A stretch of DNA of 64,000 nucleotides from Xanthobacter oligotrophicus (GTDB lineage Bacteria; Pseudomonadota; Alphaproteobacteria; Rhizobiales; Xanthobacteraceae): positions 186,001-250,000 of the forward strand of contig NZ_VTTL01000006.1 in assembly GCF_008364685.1 (NCBI RefSeq). The letters run 5' to 3'. This document shows, one piece after another, positions 53,533-63,100 of this stretch (the stretch's first letter is position 1; each line of letters opens with the position of its first letter). The position numbers and the translations under genes were made by a program. Below the pieces are notes generated by a model, which saw only the letters and a program-made list of their open reading frames with translations, was not told the origin of the DNA and made no database searches.

Positions 53533-55959
53533 TCACGCAGCCTGCAGCGCGGTCTCTTCCTTGAAGTCGTAGCGGTGCGGGAGGCAGAGCGTGTCTTGGT
53601 TTGAACTGCGAACCAACTCTAGGGTCTGCAGCGTGTCCGCCTGGAACGCCGGGCTGAGTTCCAGACGCAGATACTCGAAAAGCTGCCGGTCATGGACGGC
53701 AATGATCACCTGCCGTCCATGCTCCTTCGACAGCGTCCGCAGCAGCGCGGCGAAATGGGCGATATGGATGTCGTCCATCGACTGTACCGGATCATCGAGG
53801 ATCAGCCAGGGGAGTTGCGGCTTCATCGTCATGTGCAGGGCGATGAACAGGGTCAGGGCCGCGGTGTTGAGATTTCCGGCGCTCAGCATGGCCCCAGGGG
53901 TCCCGCCATCCCCACCGAGCCGGTGCTGGGTGATCAGCGTGGGCTGCAACTGCTGGCCGGCAGTTTCGGGGATCTTGAAGGCCGGCACGAACGGTTCGCT
54001 GGGCGCCAAGCGGACGAAGAGGTCGCGCCAAAGCTTGTTGAGCCGGTCGTTGAATTCATGCCGCACGATCTCGGAGCGTACATCCTTGACCGCGGCCTTG
54101 ATGGCCTGAGCCGACTTCCGGCTCGCCGCGCCCCGCTCCAGAGCCTCCTCGATGCGGGCCAGATCGCCTCCGAGCCTCTCCAGCAATGACACGACCTCGC
54201 GGCGCGCGGCGACCTCGCGCTCCAGGCTGTCGATGCTCTCGAGCGCCCGGCGTCTGGCGGCTTCCCGTCCGCTGAAGGTCTCTATCATGTTGCTCAGAAC
54301 CTTGCCGAGGCGGGCGGCCATGGCGTCGACGGTCTCGGTCTCGGACGCGGCAGGCTCGCCGATGGCGAGCGCCAGTTCCGACAGCGTGCTCAGCGCGACG
54401 TTCCGTGCCAAGCTAAGCGACTGCAGCTCAGCCAGCCGACGGCGTGCAGCGGTCTCCAGTTGGCCCAGGCGCCCGCCCTCCCTCAGGATCGGCTCGAGCC
54501 CTCTCAAGTCCCCGATCAAGCGCGACAGGGCGCTGGCTTCGCGGGTGAGGTTGGCGAGGTCGACGTCAGGCGGGGTTCGCGACTGGATCTCGGCGGCTTC
54601 CTGTTCTAGTCGCGTCAGCAGCGCCTGCTGAGAACTCCTATTGCCGCTGAGATCCAGAAGCCGCTGGGCCGAAGCCGACAACCGGCGCACGTGCTCGTTA
54701 ACGTGCGCGGCCAAGGTGCCCTGTTTCGTTTCCGAGAAGTTCCGATCGCAGACCGGACAGACGTCGTTAACGATGAACGCGGCGATCTCGGCCAGTGCCG
54801 CGCTCAGACTGGCCGAATTGGCCGCTAGCTTGGAGAACTCCTGTTCGATGGTCTCCAGGTTGCGGCTCGCGACTTCGCGCTCCTCGACGATCTTCCCCGC
54901 TCGTGCGACGTCGGTGGTCGACTGATCAAGGCGCTGCAAGGCAATCTTCTCCAGCGCGGCCAACTGCAGCACGGCCGGCTCGACGAACTCGCCATAGGAG
55001 CGCGGCAGTGACGAGCGCGACAGAACCTTGGAGACCCGATCGAAGAGCTGATCGGCAGGCTGCTTATTTGCCGCTTCCCAGGCGGCCAGAGCCGCGGCGG
55101 TCACCTCGTGCGCCTGCGCAAATTCTGCTTCGTCGGGCGGGGCGGCGTCTTTTTCATGCTGCAGATGCCGCAAGGTGGACTGCAGTTGCGCTTGATGGTC
55201 ACGCGCGGCGGCAGAGGCCCGGCTGTCGGCCGGATCGATGATAAGGGGTCGGTAACGGCCGATCTCGTCGATTGGCTCTTCGATCTTGATGCCGATCGGC
55301 GAGAGCAGCAGATTTAGCTGCGTCACGGCCGCGGAGATCGTCTGGGACATGGCGTCCAGAATCTTGCGGTTGCTGGCGATATCGCGGTCCAGGCGCATCT
55401 TCTCGGCCTCGAATTGAGAGAGCCGACCAGCGGCCTTGCGCAGATTGCGGATGTCGTCTGCCGGCGAAAGGCCCAGCTCAATCGCATCGAGCCGCTTGAG
55501 GCCCAACAGCTCGGAGACGAAGGCGGCCAAGGGCGACTCCGCATCGGCCCTGGCCTCCTGGTACATCTTCAGCAGCTGGTTCAGCAGCGATTGCGGAAGA
55601 TAGCAGCGTTCCTTGAAGAAGTGACTCAACCCGTCGTCGAGCTTGGTGACGGTGGTCGCCCCCTCCGGGGTGATATTTGTTTCGAAGCGGTTGCGCTGCT
55701 TCAGGCCGAGGGTCTCCAACACAACCTTCCCCGACAAGGCTCCGCGGTGCAGGAGCTGGCGCCGGTAATCCTTGTCGGCGAGGTCGAGAAACTCGACGCC
55801 GCCCCTCAGCGCCAGTTCGATAGCTGACAGCAAGCTGGTCTTGCCGGCCCCGTTCTCGCCGTGGATCAATACTGTGTTGGCATTCAGCGGCGCGGTAAGC
55901 GTCCCGCGGATGCTGCGAAAGTTGCTGATTTCCAGCCGGTCTACCAGCACCTGCGTCAT
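53533..55959 (-). CDS. Rad50/SbcC-like ABC ATPase of a three-component defence system
   Basis: An 808-residue SMC-type ATPase. Walker A is G-E-N-G-A-G-K-T (34-41), preceded by the R-S-I-R-G strand. Long coiled coils (about 175-390 and 405-630) flank a zinc-hook-like C-P-V-C (about 401-404). The C-terminal lobe has the L-S-A-G-N-L-N-T-A-A signature region and Walker B L-I-L-D-D-P-V-Q-S-M-D (near 716). It overlaps the middle-component gene by four bases (ATGA) and is the last gene of the operon. By analogy with ABC-3C conflict systems it senses foreign or damaged DNA and licenses the effector. Confidence 0.82.
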   Translation of the reverse strand: MTQVLVDRLEISNFRSIRGTLTAPLNANTVLIHGENGAGKTSLLSAIELALRGGVEFLDLADKDYRRQLLHRGALSGKVVLETLGLKQRNRFETNITPEGATTVTKLDDGLSHFFKERCYLPQSLLNQLLKMYQEARADAESPLAAFVSELLGLKRLDAIELGLSPADDIRNLRKAAGRLSQFEAEKMRLDRDIASNRKILDAMSQTISAAVTQLNLLLSPIGIKIEEPIDEIGRYRPLIIDPADSRASAAARDHQAQLQSTLRHLQHEKDAAPPDEAEFAQAHEVTAAALAAWEAANKQPADQLFDRVSKVLSRSSLPRSYGEFVEPAVLQLAALEKIALQRLDQSTTDVARAGKIVEEREVASRNLETIEQEFSKLAANSASLSAALAEIAAFIVNDVCPVCDRNFSETKQGTLAAHVNEHVRRLSASAQRLLDLSGNRSSQQALLTRLEQEAAEIQSRTPPDVDLANLTREASALSRLIGDLRGLEPILREGGRLGQLETAARRRLAELQSLSLARNVALSTLSELALAIGEPAASETETVDAMAARLGKVLSNMIETFSGREAARRRALESIDSLEREVAARREVVSLLERLGGDLARIEEALERGAASRKSAQAIKAAVKDVRSEIVRHEFNDRLNKLWRDLFVRLAPSEPFVPAFKIPETAGQQLQPTLITQHRLGGDGGTPGAMLSAGNLNTAALTLFIALHMTMKPQLPWLILDDPVQSMDDIHIAHFAALLRTLSKEHGRQVIIAVHDRQLFEYLRLELSPAFQADTLQTLELVRSSNQDTLCLPHRYDFKEETALQAA

Positions 55960-56582
55960 TGTTCGGCCTCCAATGGCCCCAACACATCGTCGATGCGGCG
56001 ACCAAGGGCGGCCTTTACACCCGACTCCCCCCGCGTCGAGTCGGTGATGATCTCCCGAAGCAAGGCTGCATCGACGTCTGCGGGCAGGCGCGTCAACAGG
56101 AGGTCGAGTGCGCCGGTTTTGATGATCTCGGAATCCTCGGCGACCTCCGGCAGGCGAAGCGGCAGCAGCAGGCGGATCTGGTCTTCGAGGATCTCCGCAT
56201 CCTTATGCTCGAGCGCGCCGTCCGCATCGAGCGCCAGGGCCGGCACCTGCAGCACCCGGCAGGTCTCTGCCAGGGCCTTGACGTCGTCGGTGAGCACGGC
56301 GCCGACCAGCACCGCGCTCAGCGTATAGCGCGACTGGGTAACGTCGAGTGCGCGACTGAGGGTTTCGATACGATTGCGCACGGCAAGACCATTGGTGTCG
56401 CCATGCTCTCCGGTGACTGCGTCAACAACGATCACTAGGTCCAGAGCGCGCGCGCCCACCCCGCGAAGCGCCGCGGTGAACTGAAACTCGACCGATGCCA
56501 CCCGGAACGGTGTCGACAGGCGCACATAACCGGCTGCTTCTAGCCGTTCGACCAGCGTCTGAACCAGCGGCGACAAGCTCAT
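55956..56582 (-). CDS. middle component of the three-gene ATPase/SIR2 system
   Basis: A 208-residue protein with an N-terminal alpha/beta region (V-A-S-V-E-F-Q-F-T-A-A-L, L-D-L-V-I-V-V-D-A) and a helical C-terminus. The family was not identified with certainty. Its length and its position between the SIR2-linked gene and the ABC ATPase, with four-base overlaps on both sides, fit the middle component of ABC-3C systems. The V-E-F-x-F...D-L-V-I-V-V-D strands might belong to a degenerate nuclease-like fold, but no complete active site is seen. Confidence 0.65.
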   Translation of the reverse strand: MSLSPLVQTLVERLEAAGYVRLSTPFRVASVEFQFTAALRGVGARALDLVIVVDAVTGEHGDTNGLAVRNRIETLSRALDVTQSRYTLSAVLVGAVLTDDVKALAETCRVLQVPALALDADGALEHKDAEILEDQIRLLLPLRLPEVAEDSEIIKTGALDLLLTRLPADVDAALLREIITDSTRGESGVKAALGRRIDDVLGPLEAEQ

Positions 56583-57304
56583 AGCGTCACCTCCGAAATG
56601 AACCGCCGACGCAGATCGTCGAGATCTGCCGCGCCCTCGACGATAGGCTTCATGCAGACGTGGATCGTCTGTTGGCGATTGGAACGACCGGGCGGCCGGC
56701 GAGGCCCCCGCGGGCTGGAAAGACCCCCGCCCGTCGCCCCAGCGCTCAGCAGCCGCCACATCTCATCGCCATGGATCACAATGCTATTATCGTTCAACGC
56801 GCCACTCTTCTTCAGGAGCAGCGCCTGTCTGGCGCTCTGAACCACGAATACCGGACGTTCCTGCGCACCAGGATACACCCCTTTGGCGACCAAAGCGCCC
56901 GCGGAGATATCCACGGCAGCCGGCGGCATCAGCGACCAGATCACACCCAGCCCATGCTCAAGCAAGCTCAGAACCAAGGCCAGGTCTCCGAAGCCGGCGG
57001 CCACGGCGTTAGCGTCGCTCGCCACGTGCTGCACCGTAGAGTGGTTGATGGCCTCGTATCGCCCAGGATTTGCCGCCAACTGTCCGTCGCGAAAGAGCGA
57101 AACCAAGCGCGACCAAGAGGCGATCGCCAGGTTCACGAAATCCGTCTGATCGCCCGTCGCCTGAGCGGCGATCGTGTCGCAAAGCCGACTGAGGGCCTTG
57201 CCCAGGTCGGCGGCGAGGCCAGCCGGCGCGCCGGTCGCCAAGCGCTGGGCCAGCAGCAGGCTCAGCTTGTCGGTCACCACCCGCAGGGCCAGGGCGGGCA
57301 ACAC
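56579..57304 (-). CDS. C-terminal part of the SIR2 effector (separated by an amber codon)
   Basis: A 241-residue frame with no recognised domain of its own, starting at a weak GTG without a ribosome site. Reading its frame upstream meets a single TAG (57,314-57,316), beyond which the SIR2 sequence continues in the same frame (D-K-H-V-A-M-L-K-I-V-Y-G-A-S-Y-N-P-N-M). It is therefore best seen as the C-terminal adaptor domain of the effector, which in ABC-3C systems links the effector to the middle component. It overlaps that next gene by four bases. Whether it is still translated separately is unknown. Confidence 0.6.
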   Translation of the reverse strand: MLPALALRVVTDKLSLLLAQRLATGAPAGLAADLGKALSRLCDTIAAQATGDQTDFVNLAIASWSRLVSLFRDGQLAANPGRYEAINHSTVQHVASDANAVAAGFGDLALVLSLLEHGLGVIWSLMPPAAVDISAGALVAKGVYPGAQERPVFVVQSARQALLLKKSGALNDNSIVIHGDEMWRLLSAGATGGGLSSPRGPRRPPGRSNRQQTIHVCMKPIVEGAADLDDLRRRFISEVTL

Positions 57305-57308
57305 CTGT

Positions 57309-58337
57309 TCAGGCTAGGCCTTCAGCAGGGCGCCGGCCTTGATGGCGACCATGTTGGGATTGTAGCTGGCGCCATAGACGATCTTCAGCATGGCCACATG
57401 CTTGTCGCCGAGATCCTTCGCGTTGCAGAAGACATGGCCTTGGGCGGCGGGCGCGGCCCGGCCAAGGCCAAGGGTGATCCTTGCGCGCGGCCGCGAACAA
57501 CTGTTGCAAATTGACGTCCTGGAGCGAAAGGCCGACCATCATTGCCTTTCTGTCTGTGGCGATTGCGGTGACGCGGCCGACCATTGGCGCGAAAAGCCGG
57601 TTGTTGGCCCATTCGTTGATCTGGGTGGCGCTCCCGGTCAGGAACTTGCGATACCGATCAGGGTCCTGGGTCGCATGGACGATGCAGCCGTGGAACTTCA
57701 GCAGCCGCGCCTTTGCCGCGCCGTCGCGCAGGTGATCAGGATCAACGACGACCTGCAGATTGCCCGCGCATCCGGTACCAAGCCGTTCGACGGCAGCCTC
57801 GATAAACCCGTCCCAGTTGGCCGAGGCGATCTCTTGGACCACGCCCTCCAGAATCAGGATGGCGATCGCCAGATGCTCGGCCGCGGGTGGCGGCGGGTTG
57901 GCGAAGGCGGCGCGGACATTGACGCCGTCCCACAGGAGATAGTCATCCAGCTTATGGGCTACACGGACGTCGAGGAGTTCGGAATACTTGTCCCACAGCC
58001 GGTTGACGATCGCCTTGCGCAGCTCAGGGGGCCAGGTGGCGAAGGCCGTGCCCCGATGCGGCGCGACGTCGGTGGTGGCGGCCTCGGCGATCCGCAAGGC
58101 TTCGTCGAAGGCTGGCGTGAAATCGGCAGTAGTGGCAGGATCAGCCGCGCCTTGGCGCAGAAATTCCATCGCTCGTTCGATGAGGCCGCCGAGACTGGGC
58201 GCGTTTCGCGAAATGCCCGAGCCAACCCAAAGGGCGAACTCGCCATTCTCAACCGCCTTGGCGACGTCAGCGAAGTCCACATCGAGCTTCTTGAGCACCT
58301 CGAGCATGCTCATGGTGACGGCCGCGCCACCGGTCAT
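57309..58337 (-). pseudogene. SIR2-family effector, frameshifted near its 3' end
   Basis: The SIR2-like NADase/deacylase fold is visible: G-S-G-I-S (39-43) in F-A-L-W-V-G-S-G-I-S, S-A-N-W-D-G-F-I-E, and the catalytic-type L-L-K-F-H-G-C-I. After L-Q-Q-L-F-A-A-A-R the frame turns into Arg/Pro/Gln-rich nonsense. One base further along, family-like sequence resumes (A-Q-G-H-V-F-C-N-A-K-D-L-G-D-K-H) up to TAG at 57,314. A two-base loss in the GCGCGC tract at 57,483-57,489 explains the shift. In defence systems such SIR2 proteins deplete NAD+ on phage attack. Starts at 58,337, 58,313 or 58,307 are all possible. Confidence 0.75.
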
Positions 58338-58442
58338 GTTCGCATCATCCCGTCGACGCTCGCGGCCTAGGACCGCTCCCCCTTTTAAGCTACACCATAT
58401 CGTCTGTCGAGCGACTGTCCACGCCGATTGCCCGGCTGATGG

Positions 58443-58667
58443 CTACGGCTGGGCCAACGGCTGGTCCTTCCTCTCGCCGCGCACAACAATGTTCAGCGCG
58501 CCGTTCGGCAAGGGCCTCTGGAGCGCCTTCGCCTTGTCCCACGGCGCCGACATCCAAGCCTCGAACTCGTCAGGCTTCGTGAGCACCACCGACATGGCCT
58601 TCGGATGGATTGCAACGACTGGCTCTGATGGTTCGCAAGTGAGGAAGCCGTAGAGGTCGGCCGTCAC
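58443..58667 (-). pseudogene. SRAP/YedK-family fragment (C-terminal part only)
   Basis: The 74 codons read L-Y-G-F-L-T-C-E-P, I-H-P-K-A-M-S-V-V-L-T and W-D-K-A-K-A-L-Q-R-P-L-P, the C-terminal signature of SOS-response-associated peptidase (SRAP, YedK/HMCES) proteins, including the H-x-x-(K/R)-M active-site segment. The N-terminal two thirds, with the catalytic Cys2, are missing. Only about 20 further codons upstream still look related. It is a remnant, probably cut by the recombination that placed the neighbouring recombinase. Confidence 0.75.
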
Positions 58668-58833
58668 CTCGGAGTGGGCGCGGTCCTCTCGCCATCTGGT
58701 CTCCGCTCGCTGCCGTGCCGAGGGCCGGCCGCTCCTCGGTGATCGACGGCGTCACCATCGACGACAACGTGTGAGCTATGCTTCAGGCGAGTGCCGGCGG
58801 AATGAGGCGTCCCATCAGCGGGAGTAGGCGGCA

Positions 58834-59445
58834 TCAAGCCGCCCGCCTCTTCGCGACCTTGGCAATAGTCGCGCGGCTACACCCCGTCGCGGCCTGGATC
58901 TGCGACCACGACACTCCCTTCTCCAGCATCGCGGTGATGCCGGCATTGCGTCCCACGTCCTCGGGGCGCCCGGTATAGCGGCCCTCGGCCTTCGCCCTGG
59001 CCTGCCCCTGCGCCTGACGCCGCCGCCGATCCTCGTAGTCCTTCCTGGCGACCGCAGCGAGCACGTCCAGCATCATGGCATTCACGGCCGCGAACATGCG
59101 CGAAGTGAATTCGTCGGCAGGTGTCGCGAGTATCCACGAGGTGGGCAGGTCGAGCGCCACGACGCGCACCTGCCGGGCGTCCAGCTCGGAGCGGAGGCGT
59201 TGCCAGTCGGCGGACGTGAGTCGGGACAGGCGATCCACTTGTTCGATCAGCAGCACATCGCCGGGACGGCTATCGGCCAGCAGTCGGAACAGCTCCGGCC
59301 GCGCCAGTTTCGCGCCGCTCTCGTTCTCGACGTAGGTCGCCGCGATCCGCAGGCCCTTGTCGTTGGCGAAGGCCTCAAGATCGGCCCGAGCACGGGACGC
59401 ATCCTGCTCATCGGTGGACGCTCTCAGATACAGGCGAACGAGCAT
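58834..59445 (-). CDS. serine recombinase / resolvase family protein
   Basis: A 203-residue small serine recombinase. Catalytic Ser10 lies in Y-L-R-A-S-T-D-E-Q, and the D-R-L-S-R-L motif is near residue 72. It ends in a HTH (V-S-W-S-Q-I-Q-A-A-T-G-C-S-R-A-T-I-A-K-V). Length and layout match Hin/Tn3-resolvase-type enzymes, which invert or resolve DNA at short sites, rather than large phage integrases. The start is at 59,445, where the conserved N-terminus begins. Palindromic sequences directly upstream could be its recombination site or operator. Confidence 0.88.
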   Translation of the reverse strand: MLVRLYLRASTDEQDASRARADLEAFANDKGLRIAATYVENESGAKLARPELFRLLADSRPGDVLLIEQVDRLSRLTSADWQRLRSELDARQVRVVALDLPTSWILATPADEFTSRMFAAVNAMMLDVLAAVARKDYEDRRRRQAQGQARAKAEGRYTGRPEDVGRNAGITAMLEKGVSWSQIQAATGCSRATIAKVAKRRAA

Positions 59446-59459
59446 GGATGCCCCCGGAC

Positions 59460-59559
59460 AGTTCACTTTGGATGGTTCATATCTATCTGGTTCATTTTGA
59501 ATGGTCAATTGGCATTTAGTGAACCGCTCAAAGGGCGGTTCACTTTGGGTATACCCAAA
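59460..59559. promoter_or_regulatory. palindromic region between recombinase and MerR-like gene
   Basis: This AT-richer stretch holds repeated GGTTCA/TTCACTTTG words, an inverted repeat AGTGAACCGC (59,518-59,527) / GCGGTTCACT (59,535-59,544), and a perfect 16-base palindrome TTTGGGTATACCCAAA (59,544-59,559). It lies between divergent genes and may combine a recombination (res) site with operators for the recombinase or the MerR-like protein. Confidence 0.7.
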
Positions 59560-59678
59560 ATGCACCTGCGGATTGGGCGGCCGGCCGTGACGCAGGCCTC
59601 GAACTTTACCCCGCCAAATGGGCATGATACCCAATTGGTGGGGCAACAAGACAACGCTCGTTCTCAGCGGGGCTTAAT

Positions 59679-60137
59679 GTGCGACTCGTCGGTTCCAAGG
59701 AAGCGCTGATCGTCACGAACCTGACGGCGGACAGGCTGCGGGAATGGACGGGGCGGCGTGGTCTGATCGCCCCGGACGTGGCCGCGCGAGGTAAGGGCAC
59801 CCAAGCCCGGTTCTCATGGCGAACGTTGTTGGTGCTGCGAATTGCAGCGACCTTGCGCGACTGCCTTCACGTGGAGCTGGAAGCGTACAAAACTGCCTTG
59901 GCGACTTTGCAGCAGCATCTCGTAGGCCAGCCATTCCACGCCCTGAGTGGAATGGTCCTGGTGATCGGCGCGGCCGCCGCGCCGGTACTGCGGCGCCCTG
60001 CCGACGTGCGCGTGGACCTGGGCGAGCCGAGCTTCGTGGTCGCCCTGCAGCCGCATCTAGACGCCATCTCCTCGGCTCTTCACCTGATCGAACCGATGAC
60101 GCAGTTGCCGCTATTCCCTACTGTAGCGGTGCGTTGA
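59679..60137 (+). CDS. MerR-like transcriptional regulator of the methyltransferase operon
   Basis: A 152-residue protein with an N-terminal MerR-type HTH (D-R-L-R-E-W-T-G-R-R-G-L-I-A-P-D, then the wing Q-A-R-F-S-W-R-T-L-L-V-L-R-I-A-A-T-L) and a helical C-terminus. The start is GTG. Its stop overlaps the methyltransferase ATG (TGATG), so it is coupled to that gene and probably acts as its controller. Confidence 0.7.
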   Translation: MRLVGSKEALIVTNLTADRLREWTGRRGLIAPDVAARGKGTQARFSWRTLLVLRIAATLRDCLHVELEAYKTALATLQQHLVGQPFHALSGMVLVIGAAAAPVLRRPADVRVDLGEPSFVVALQPHLDAISSALHLIEPMTQLPLFPTVAVR

Positions 60138-63100
60138 TGGTATCGGCGCGTGATTCCAGGCTCAACCTGGCACTGATCCTGCTCAGGAAGCTAGGCTATG
60201 ACGAGAGCGCTGGCTGGGTTCCGGCTGACCGCTTCGATGCGCTAAACGTCCATCGCTTCGCTCTGCAACAGGCCCGCGAGGAAATGGGCGTGATAGGCGC
60301 CTTCTGCCTGACCCGACAGGGCCAGGAAACCCGAACTATCATTACGCCACTGGTCTTCGTCGCCGTCGCCGACGACGAGACGGCTGCCCAAGAAATCCAC
60401 CGGCGGGTGTGGAGCCAAGGCCTAACTCCGTTCCTGCTCATCGCCTGTCCTGGCAAGGCAGCCGTTTGCTCAGGGTTTTCCTTCACCCACCGTGACTGGC
60501 CGAACTCGGTCGACTGGTTCGGGGCCGACGCCATTGCGGCGCTGCCACCCTCGCCGTATGGCCTAGTGGCTTTCGTGGCGCCCAGCGGCGCGCTCTGGGA
60601 CTTGCGCGCCCCGCGTCTGAGAACCTCGCTGTTCTGGCGCGATCATTCCATCGACGTGGCCGGCCGCGTCGATCAAAGGCTGATCGACAGTCTCGAGGCC
60701 CTGAGTGACATCCTCATCCGGGGGCGGAACCTGTGCTCCCCGCTGTCGGCGGCGGCCGCCAACGGTTTGATCGGGCGATTTCTCTACATCTACTTCCTAG
60801 CCGACCGGGGGATCATCAGCCAAGCGTGGTTGGATGGACGTGGGCACAGCGAGATCACCCTAGCTGAACAGCACCGCGAATGGCCGTGCCCGGCGACCTG
60901 GGCGATGTTCGACGACCTCGATTCGATCTTCAACGGCAGCATCTTCCCGCTGGCGGCCGAGGAGAGGGCTGAGATTAATGCCAGCCACATCAACCTCGTA
61001 CGCTTGGTGATGAAGCACGACGCTGAGCCACTGCGCTCGGGCGCTGTCCAGCTCAGCTTTCTCGACTTCTATCTTGGGGCCTTGCGGACCGAGACCCTGT
61101 CGGCAGTCTATGAGCAGTTCCTGGAGAATCTAAGAGCCGGCGAGCGTCGCCGCTCGGGCGCATTCTACACACCGCCGTTCTTGGTCGACTTCATGCTCGA
61201 TCGCCTTGAGGAGCATCAACCGCTGACCGATGGGGTTTCTGTGCTCGACCCGGCAGCCGGCTCGGGCGTCTTTCTGGTCGGCGCCTACCGGCGGATCATC
61301 GAGCGTTCGCGCTCGACCCGTACGGACGCGAGATTGAGCCTGACTGACCTACGCGGTCTGCTCGTGCGTAACATCTATGGCGTAGAGCGCAACCGCGACG
61401 CCTGCCACGTTGCCGCGTTCAGCCTTTATCTGACGATGTTGGACTATGTCGACCCCCGCGATCTCACCCGCGTGGCGGCAGGCGAGGATTCTGAAAAGCT
61501 CTTCCCGGCGCTGATCGACAACAACCTGTTTCCCTCCGATTTCTTCGACGATACAGCCGCGCGAAAAGTGCTCAGGCGTGCAGACTGCATCGTCGGCAAC
61601 CCGCCTTGGCAGACCCTGGCAAAGCTGGAGTCGCCGGCGGCGCGCGCTTGGCAGCAGGGACACACCGACGACGCACCGATCGGTAAGGAGCAGGCGGCCG
61701 AGCTTTTCGTTTGGAAGGCGCTCGCCGAGCATCTGAAGCCTGAAGGGTTCCTGGCCTTCCTGCTGCCAGCTAAGAGCTTCACCAATCCCTCCTCCTGGCC
61801 GTTCCGGCGCGAGCTGGCGCGGCGCCACACCGTGCTAGGGGCCGCCAATTTCGCGCATCTGCGCTACCGCCTTTTCTCCAGCGCTCGCCAAGCCGTCGTG
61901 GCCGTCGTCGTTCAGGCGCGGCCGCCGCGAAGCCGCGACGCGGCGTGGATTTACTCTCCGCTGTCTGTCGGCCAGCCGATGGCTCGTAAGGAATGGCCCT
62001 GGACCGTGGTGCTGGACCGGGCTGACGTGCAGACGGTTCGGCACGATGGCTTGGCTCGCAATCCCAGAGGTTGGTTCGAGGCGTTCATGCTGCGCCCGAT
62101 CGACCGGCAGGTACACCAATTGCTGGAGGACGGTGTCCTCCTAAATCGTGTAGCCACCCTGCAGAGCCTGGGCGAAGCCCTGAACGCCAGAATCAGTCGC
62201 GGGGGCAATTCGACCGAAACCGGCGTGGACCGAGCCCATCTTATCGACGCGCCCAACGAAGACCTCCCAGAGGACGCCGACGCGCACGGGCTACTCGCGG
62301 GGCTGGACGGCGAGGGTAAATCCGCAGCCGACACTCTGCCGGCTGAGCAGTGGGCAAAGGTCAGAGCGCCGTATCGCAATCGGTTTGGCGGCAACGTCCT
62401 GCTGATCCCTAGAAACCTAAAAAGCATCCGAGTTGTCGCGTCCCCGACCGGCTACACGTCTAGCACCATGGCGCTTTTCTTCGACAAGCCGGCCGACACC
62501 GTCACTGCCCGCGAGAAGTGCCTGTTGGCAGCGATTGGCAGGTTTCTGCGTTCAAACGTGGCGCTCTACTTGGTTGCCACGATTGGCCGGCGGTGGCTGA
62601 TGGATCGGCGGAACATCGAGCCCGAAGATCTTAAAGCCCTTTACGTGCCGATCATCGATCTAGACGACGCGCGGATCGATGGAATCCTAGCTCGAAGCGG
62701 AGCAGAGTTGGACTCCTATATCCTGCAATGCCTCGGCCTCAACGGCGACCTCCAACGGGCGGTCCGGGAGTTCGTAGCATTCCGGATCGGGTTCCAGGAT
62801 GGCGAGGTGCCGCTTAAGGCGCTGCAGGTGCCAGAAGCTCTAGAAATGGACCGTTATCGCGATGTCCTGCAGCATACACTGGATGGCTTGATGGGACGCA
62901 AAAACGCGTTCCGGCTGGAGATGATGACCGATGTCGGTCTCGGAGTCGGGGCGGTCGGAGCGCACTTCGTGAAGGACTATACCACGCCAACGCCGCAGGG
63001 CCTCTGCCTCAACGCCCTTGCTGCCTATGCAAGGTCCTCGGCTAACAGTTTCACCGACAGTCTAGCCATGGCGTACTTGGTTAACCCGGTCAGCGTCACC

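Noticed and set aside
57988-58653. Plus-strand frame opposite the SIR2 gene start
   Set aside because: Shadow of the SIR2 and SRAP sequences, which have recognisable motifs on the minus strand.
59816-60136. N-terminal extension of the methyltransferase frame back to 59,816
   Set aside because: The region is the MerR-like gene in another frame; the coupled ATG at 60,137 gives a clean protein start.
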